Source: Acinetobacter lwoffii
GTDB taxonomy: Bacteria > Pseudomonadota > Gammaproteobacteria > Pseudomonadales > Moraxellaceae
Length of the DNA stretch: 39,467 nucleotides
Direction: 5' to 3'
Assembly (NCBI GenBank): GCA_013530545.1
Contig: SPVA01000080.1
Location: forward strand, 1 to 39,467
A model generated the notes under the pieces. The model did no database searches. It was not told the origin of the DNA and saw only the letters and a list, made by a program, of their open reading frames with translations. Position numbers and translations under genes: made by a program. This document shows positions 34,616 through 39,467 of the stretch, piece after piece (positions within the stretch are counted from its first letter, which is position 1; each line of letters opens with the position of its first letter).

Positions 34616-37372
34616 ATGCCTGCAAAGAAAAATTTTAAAAAAACGATGCTAAATCGCAGTATGGGGCCTCTCATACCACAGCATAGTGGTATGCAGCTGT
34701 GTATGAGCATCTTTTTTATGATGTTATCCCATCAGAGCATGGCACAAACCGAACAGCCCGAAACACCTGTGGCCATTTCTCAGGCAGAAATGGTAGACGA
34801 GCTATCCAAAGAAGCGATTCGTCAGGGTGTGGCCACGTCCGAAACGGAAGCGGAAGAAAAAATTGAAGAAGCCTTGGAGCCGGAAGTACCAGTCGACAGT
34901 ATGTTGATGCTGGAACAACAGCAAAATGCGGGATCTGGTCTGGGTGAATTTACGCCGATCGAATTTGATGATCTGGAAGATCTGCCAGTACAGACCATTG
35001 ACCAGAACATGGCCAATGAAATTTACCAGGTAGCCGAGCAAGCCAAACAGGAAGCACAAAACTATCGCAATACTCAGACCAGCGAAACGGTGGTGGCTGA
35101 TATCAGCCAGCAAGAACTGCTGGAAATCAATCAGGCGCCGGTTAATGTCGATCAGTTGATGCAATCGATTCAGGCAGACAGCCAGATTATTGTAAAAAAT
35201 AATGAAGCCGGATTGACCTTGCCAGAAGTGCAAGGGCCACTGGTTGCTGAGGATGATAAACGTCCGAATCTGTTCAAACGGCTATTTTATAAAATCCGTC
35301 CTCCACGACAGATCATGACCGCAAGAGTTCCTCGCATTAGTGCAGATGTGGTGATCATAAATGGGCAAGGTGTTGCACAAAGCAACGGTATGCTGAATCG
35401 TAAAGATGTACCTGAAGGCCATCTGAATTTAAGAAATAATGTCAAAGCCAAATTATCCAGTTTTACCCAAGAGTCTTTTGGCGACTTTAATTCGGCTTTG
35501 CCGCAATTACGCACCTTGTCCAGACAGGCAGCGCAGGCAGTGGGTTATTATAATGCCCAGTTCAGGTTTGAAAAAATCTCTGACAGCCGGGTTCGAGTTT
35601 TTGTGACCCCGAATGAACCTGTCTTGATCAGTACTCAAAATATTGAATTTACTGGAGAGGGCGCCGAACAGCCACAATTCCAGGTCATCAGTCTTTTACC
35701 TGAACAGGAAGAAGGCGATATTTTCAATCATGGTAATTATGAAAAAACCAAGACACGGATTACTACTGCAGCCAATAACAATGGTTATTTTGATTCATTC
35801 TGGCGTCTGCATGATGTAAAGATTGCTCAGCCACAAAATACCGCCGATGTGAACCTGCGTTTTGAAACGGGTGAACGTTATAAATTAGGCAATGTCGAGT
35901 TCAGAATGAGCGATCCTGAAAAGGAATTTCCGCTGGACCGAGACGTACTGGAAAGCCTAGTCACCTGGACAGATGGTGCAGATTATACCTTCTGGCGAGT
36001 CAATAGTCTGGCCAACAACCTGACCAACTCACGTTATTTTAACTATACCTTGGTGGATGCGATTCGCCCTGATCCGCTTGATAAAGAGCTGGAACTGGCA
36101 CCCGATATTCAAAGCCTGATTGAAGAACAGAAACGGAGTGAAGATCAGGCTGCTACGATGCCAGCTGCTCGCTCGGTATCCTCTTCTCAGGAAGTGACTC
36201 AGAATGTCGTAGATGAAGACCAGTTTGCCGGTACCCGCGATCAGGAAAATGCAAATTTAAGAACTTTGCGGGTTGAGCAGCAAAGCAAAGAGAATGAACA
36301 GGACCGTTTAAAAATACAGGCACGGGAAGAGAAAAAGATTCCAGTGATTGTGACTTTAAATGCAGACCGCTTAAATAGTGCTGAAGTGGGTCTGGGTTAT
36401 GGCACAGATACCGATATCCGTTTACGTGGTCAATATCGCCGTGCCATTGTAAACAAGCGCGGACATTCATTTGATGCCAACATCGAGTTATCAGGCATCC
36501 GTCAGTCGATTGATGGACGTTATAATATTCCCTATCACCATCCGCTGAATGACTATGTCAGTATTGTGGGTGGTTATGAGCGTGAAGAACGTGAAGGCGT
36601 CGCACAGGGCGAAGGCCTGTTGATTGAATCGGCAGTCTTAGGGGCAGACCGGATTATTAAAAATCCACTGGGTAACTGGCAACGTACTTTTGGCGCCCGT
36701 TATCGTCTGGATCGCTTAACACAGGATGGTTCTGTTGATTTTAACCAGATTCCAGAAGCGTTTCGCTTTAATACCGAAGATGAACAGCAATCGCTACTGG
36801 TGGGTTATGAAGTTTCACGTACCGAGAGTGATCGTCGGGTCAATCCGACCAAAGGTTTTAAGCAGACCTATAAGATTGAACTGGGCAGTGAGGCTTTACT
36901 CTCTGATGCCGATATGGCCATTGTGAATGCAGGCTGGCGTTTTATCTATTCATTGGGTGAAAATGCAGACCATCAATTTGTTGGACGTGCCGACGCGGGC
37001 TATATTTTTACTCAAGATTTTGCCAAAGTGCCGTATAACCTGAGATATTTTACCGGGGGTGACCAGAGTATCCGCGGTTTTGATTATAAGAGCCTTTCTC
37101 CGGAAATTGACGGTTTTAAAGTAGGTGGTCAGGCCTTGGGCGTGGCTTCATTAGAATATAATTATCAGTTTAAGGAAGGCTGGCGTGCTGCGGTCTTTGC
37201 AGATGCCGGAAATGCCTATAATAAAGAATTCAGTAATCCGACCGAATATGGCGCGGGTGTGGGTGTGCGTTGGGCTTCACCGATTGGGCCAATACGTATA
37301 GATGTTGCGACTGGACTGTCTGATGACAATTATCCGATTCGTTTACATTTCTTTATTGGATCACAGTTATAA
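34616..37372 (+). CDS. tamA: TamA-like outer-membrane assembly protein (Omp85 family)
   Basis: Outer-membrane member of the translocation and assembly module. A signal peptide (hydrophobic part about residues 27-41) is followed by a Glu/Gln-rich region (about 45-215). Then come three POTRA domains from about 232 to 580 and a C-terminal 16-strand barrel starting with VEVGLGYGTDTD-like residues near 587. The Omp85 lid motif IRGF is at residues 819-822. At 918 residues it is about 340 longer than enterobacterial TamA. A charged Glu/Gln/Arg insertion lies inside POTRA3 (about 487-572). It is followed by tamB after 35 bases, so they form an operon. Confidence 0.92.
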   Translation: MPAKKNFKKTMLNRSMGPLIPQHSGMQLCMSIFFMMLSHQSMAQTEQPETPVAISQAEMVDELSKEAIRQGVATSETEAEEKIEEALEPEVPVDSMLMLEQQQNAGSGLGEFTPIEFDDLEDLPVQTIDQNMANEIYQVAEQAKQEAQNYRNTQTSETVVADISQQELLEINQAPVNVDQLMQSIQADSQIIVKNNEAGLTLPEVQGPLVAEDDKRPNLFKRLFYKIRPPRQIMTARVPRISADVVIINGQGVAQSNGMLNRKDVPEGHLNLRNNVKAKLSSFTQESFGDFNSALPQLRTLSRQAAQAVGYYNAQFRFEKISDSRVRVFVTPNEPVLISTQNIEFTGEGAEQPQFQVISLLPEQEEGDIFNHGNYEKTKTRITTAANNNGYFDSFWRLHDVKIAQPQNTADVNLRFETGERYKLGNVEFRMSDPEKEFPLDRDVLESLVTWTDGADYTFWRVNSLANNLTNSRYFNYTLVDAIRPDPLDKELELAPDIQSLIEEQKRSEDQAATMPAARSVSSSQEVTQNVVDEDQFAGTRDQENANLRTLRVEQQSKENEQDRLKIQAREEKKIPVIVTLNADRLNSAEVGLGYGTDTDIRLRGQYRRAIVNKRGHSFDANIELSGIRQSIDGRYNIPYHHPLNDYVSIVGGYEREEREGVAQGEGLLIESAVLGADRIIKNPLGNWQRTFGARYRLDRLTQDGSVDFNQIPEAFRFNTEDEQQSLLVGYEVSRTESDRRVNPTKGFKQTYKIELGSEALLSDADMAIVNAGWRFIYSLGENADHQFVGRADAGYIFTQDFAKVPYNLRYFTGGDQSIRGFDYKSLSPEIDGFKVGGQALGVASLEYNYQFKEGWRAAVFADAGNAYNKEFSNPTEYGAGVGVRWASPIGPIRIDVATGLSDDNYPIRLHFFIGSQL

Positions 37373-37407
37373 AACATCATTTTAAAAAATAGTTATTTGG
37401 GTAGATC

Positions 37408-39467
37408 ATGGTCGAGAACCAACCACAGCCAGAACAAGAACCACAAGATAGCGTTGTGCCGAAAAAGCGCCGTATATTCAGAAGCATCCTATTGTCGGTG
37501 CTTTTTTCGCTGATTTTTCTGCTGTCTGTGTTGGCTCTACTGTTTTCGACCAATCAGGGCAGTAAATTTCTGCTGGATCAGGTGCTGGAACGCCAGCAAA
37601 TTATTCAATATGAATATGAAGGCGGCAATTTATGGCGCGGAATTATTCTTAAAAATGTGCTGGTCAGCCTGAAACCAGTCGATGTCAAAATTGATCGTGC
37701 TGATGTCAAGCTGGGTTGGCGCGCGATTGTCAAAAAAGAAATTCATCTGACTGAAGCCGATGTCCTCAATCTGCAAATTATTAACAAGCGACCTTCAACG
37801 GGCGAACCGTTCAAGTTTAATGCTATCCGTTTGCCTTTTATCTTGCGCGTTGATCATCTATTACTCGATCATCTGGTGATTAAAACCCAGACCAATGCAG
37901 TCGATTTCTATAATATTGAACTAAATGAGGCACTCTGGTCTGGTACCGAATTAAATTTTGAAGATTCCCGTATGGACATGGGCTATCTGTCGGTACGTGA
38001 AGCCACGGGTAAAATGCAGTTTGAAGGCAAATATCCTCTAGATGCCACAGGCATCGTCAATCTGCCTTCTTTAAGAGACAGCTTGAATATTCATGATATT
38101 CAGGTGCGGGCACGCGGAACACTGGACACGATTCAGGCTGGCGTAGCGACCAATACACCTGATTTATTAACGGGTTGGGTTATCGTGCATCCGATGCGTC
38201 CTCAGGTACCGATGCGCGGCGAGTTGAAGTTCAAGGATTATCACTGGCCTATTCTGGCCGAACAGAAACTGTTTACCAAAGACGGTATTGCCGAGTTTAA
38301 TGGCGATATCAAGCGTCTGAACCTGAACGTCCAGACTGACCTGATTGGGGAAAATATTCCACAAGGTCAGTATAGTGCGGTGATGTATACCGATCTGGTC
38401 AATCAGCTGAATATTACCGACCTAAATGGTCAGTTGATGAAAGGCGCAGTCACCCTTGCCGGGACAGTGGGCTGGAAAGATCGGGTCAGCTGGGATCTGG
38501 CTGGGCGTTTGAACGGGATTGATCCTAAACATGAGCGCATTCCGCAAGTCGTACAAGATTTCTTGCCGCCAAGTCTGGATGCGAATATTGCTTCTGCGGG
38601 TAACCTGGAAAATGGCCTGCACCTTACTGGACTGGTTGATTTCGACCGGCTGAAGTTGGATCAAAACCCGGTCAAAGACAATAAAGCGCAGCCGATGCTG
38701 CTGGATGTTGCCTGGAAAAATATTGATCGCGCCGTACCTTATGTGGGCTGGCTCAGCAGTGAGTCTGGCGATGTTAAATTGGCATTGGTTGAAGGTCAGC
38801 AGAATATTCATGTGGCCACTAAAGTCGAGCAGCATGAAGAAGGACTTCTGCCTGCAGGTATGTACCAAGCCAAGCTCAATCTGAACAAAAATATCCTGAA
38901 TGTCCCAAGCTTTAATTATAGCGCCAATGCAGCAGGCAGCTTAAGCGGCAATGCACGGATTGAACTGCCACAGGAAAAACGTCAGTTAAAATGGACCGCG
39001 GTATTAAATGCCAAAAATTTGAATACTCAAAGTATTGCCGCAGCTTCATCGGTAGATCGTTTGAATGGCCAGGTTAAAGCCAATGGTTATGCGCAACCGA
39101 ATCAGCAGATTATTAAACTGAATAGTGTCGACCTGACCGGACGACTAGCGGAGCAAAATGAAACCGTACGTTTGACCGGAAACAGCACCATTGCCTTGTT
39201 ATTCCATAATGAAAAAGCGGGTGGTGGTTTTAAAGGTTATGCGGTCAATTATGATGGTGCTTTAAATGCCAGCCAGCTTAAAGCCAGTCAGGGTATGCTG
39301 AAACTGCGCGTTTCAGGCACCCCGGAACTGTTGAAGATAAATGAATTGCGTCATGATGGTGTGGCTGGCAAGATTAATGCCAGCGGTCTGGTCAATCTGG
39401 CGAATGGCATTGGCTGGGATATCAATGCATCCTTAATCCGCTTTAAGCCGCAATATTTTAATGCCAA
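37408..39467 (+). CDS. tamB: TamB inner-membrane component, N-terminal part (runs off window)
   Basis: Large periplasm-spanning AsmA-like protein that works with TamA in lipid or protein transport to the outer membrane. The open frame begins at ATG 37408 and continues to the window edge with no stop (686 codons). A Lys/Arg-flanked membrane anchor lies at about residues 26-46 (SILLSVLFSLIFLLSVLALL). The rest is a long run of beta-strand repeats, such as RDSLNIHDIQVRARGTLDTI, typical of a beta-taco groove. The C-terminal DUF490 domain is not in the window. It is easy to miss because it lacks a stop here. Confidence 0.93.
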   Translation, partial: MVENQPQPEQEPQDSVVPKKRRIFRSILLSVLFSLIFLLSVLALLFSTNQGSKFLLDQVLERQQIIQYEYEGGNLWRGIILKNVLVSLKPVDVKIDRADVKLGWRAIVKKEIHLTEADVLNLQIINKRPSTGEPFKFNAIRLPFILRVDHLLLDHLVIKTQTNAVDFYNIELNEALWSGTELNFEDSRMDMGYLSVREATGKMQFEGKYPLDATGIVNLPSLRDSLNIHDIQVRARGTLDTIQAGVATNTPDLLTGWVIVHPMRPQVPMRGELKFKDYHWPILAEQKLFTKDGIAEFNGDIKRLNLNVQTDLIGENIPQGQYSAVMYTDLVNQLNITDLNGQLMKGAVTLAGTVGWKDRVSWDLAGRLNGIDPKHERIPQVVQDFLPPSLDANIASAGNLENGLHLTGLVDFDRLKLDQNPVKDNKAQPMLLDVAWKNIDRAVPYVGWLSSESGDVKLALVEGQQNIHVATKVEQHEEGLLPAGMYQAKLNLNKNILNVPSFNYSANAAGSLSGNARIELPQEKRQLKWTAVLNAKNLNTQSIAAASSVDRLNGQVKANGYAQPNQQIIKLNSVDLTGRLAEQNETVRLTGNSTIALLFHNEKAGGGFKGYAVNYDGALNASQLKASQGMLKLRVSGTPELLKINELRHDGVAGKINASGLVNLANGIGWDINASLIRFKPQYFNA

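Noticed and set aside
1-39467. Possible CRISPR array, prophage, integrase, toxin-antitoxin or restriction system
   Set aside because: Reading both strands showed no regularly spaced repeats, no integrase, transposase or phage genes, and no pair of small genes with toxin-antitoxin features.

Overview
This window looks like ordinary chromosome from an Acinetobacter-type gammaproteobacterium (Moraxellaceae). The base composition is AT-rich. Housekeeping proteins such as DnaB, L9, S18, S6, CyoABCDE, PpsA/PpsR, RF1/PrmC, Coq7 and TamA/TamB are clearly gammaproteobacterial. A palindromic CCCCCTTTT/AAAAGGGGG-type intergenic element is present. The genus is inferred from protein character and gene order, not from a database search. 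No prophage, insertion sequence, CRISPR array, tRNA or rRNA was seen.

Layout. 1-4139 (minus strand): the rpsF-rpsR-rplI ribosomal operon with a good sigma-70 promoter and a structured leader, then dnaB and alr. 4427-9490 (minus): the complete cytochrome bo3 quinol oxidase operon cyoABCDE between its own promoter and terminator. 9639-10476: a GYF_2/RDD membrane protein. 10854-14299: PEP synthase ppsA divergent from its regulatory kinase/phosphotransferase ppsR. 14511-17714: a shortened flavin-monooxygenase-like protein, a luciferase-like oxidoreductase and two paralogous exported glycine-zipper proteins. 18061-19967: prfA-prmC, overlapping by one base. 20056-25834: an unrecognised small protein preceded by a 21-bp-period direct repeat, an AraC-family regulator, and a divergent acyl-CoA catabolic group (SDR, acyl-CoA dehydrogenase, acyl-CoA synthetase). 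26036-30164: a PNPOx-fold protein, a decayed TetR regulator, a MoeB/ThiF-type adenylyltransferase, an ABC1/UbiB-type kinase, a nested palindromic repeat, and overlapping folB-folK. 30241-32353: two tiny single-span membrane proteins, a VIT-family metal transporter and a DUF1003 protein. 32461-34458: coq7 and an LplT-like MFS transporter. 34616-end: tamA-tamB, with tamB running off the window.

How genes work together. Respiration links cyoABCDE with coq7 (ubiquinone synthesis) and perhaps the ABC1 kinase. RF1 and the methyltransferase that modifies its GGQ glutamine are translationally coupled. PpsR acts on PpsA next door. TamA and TamB form one envelope assembly and transport machine. FolB and a divergent FolK sit in one overlapping pair.

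I did not find a convincing new defence or mobile system. The most interesting items are the TetR remnant, the untracked small membrane proteins, the 85-residue insertion in the last POTRA domain of TamA, the divergent FolK, the shortened FMO-like protein, the 21-bp direct repeat, and the folded repeat before folB.
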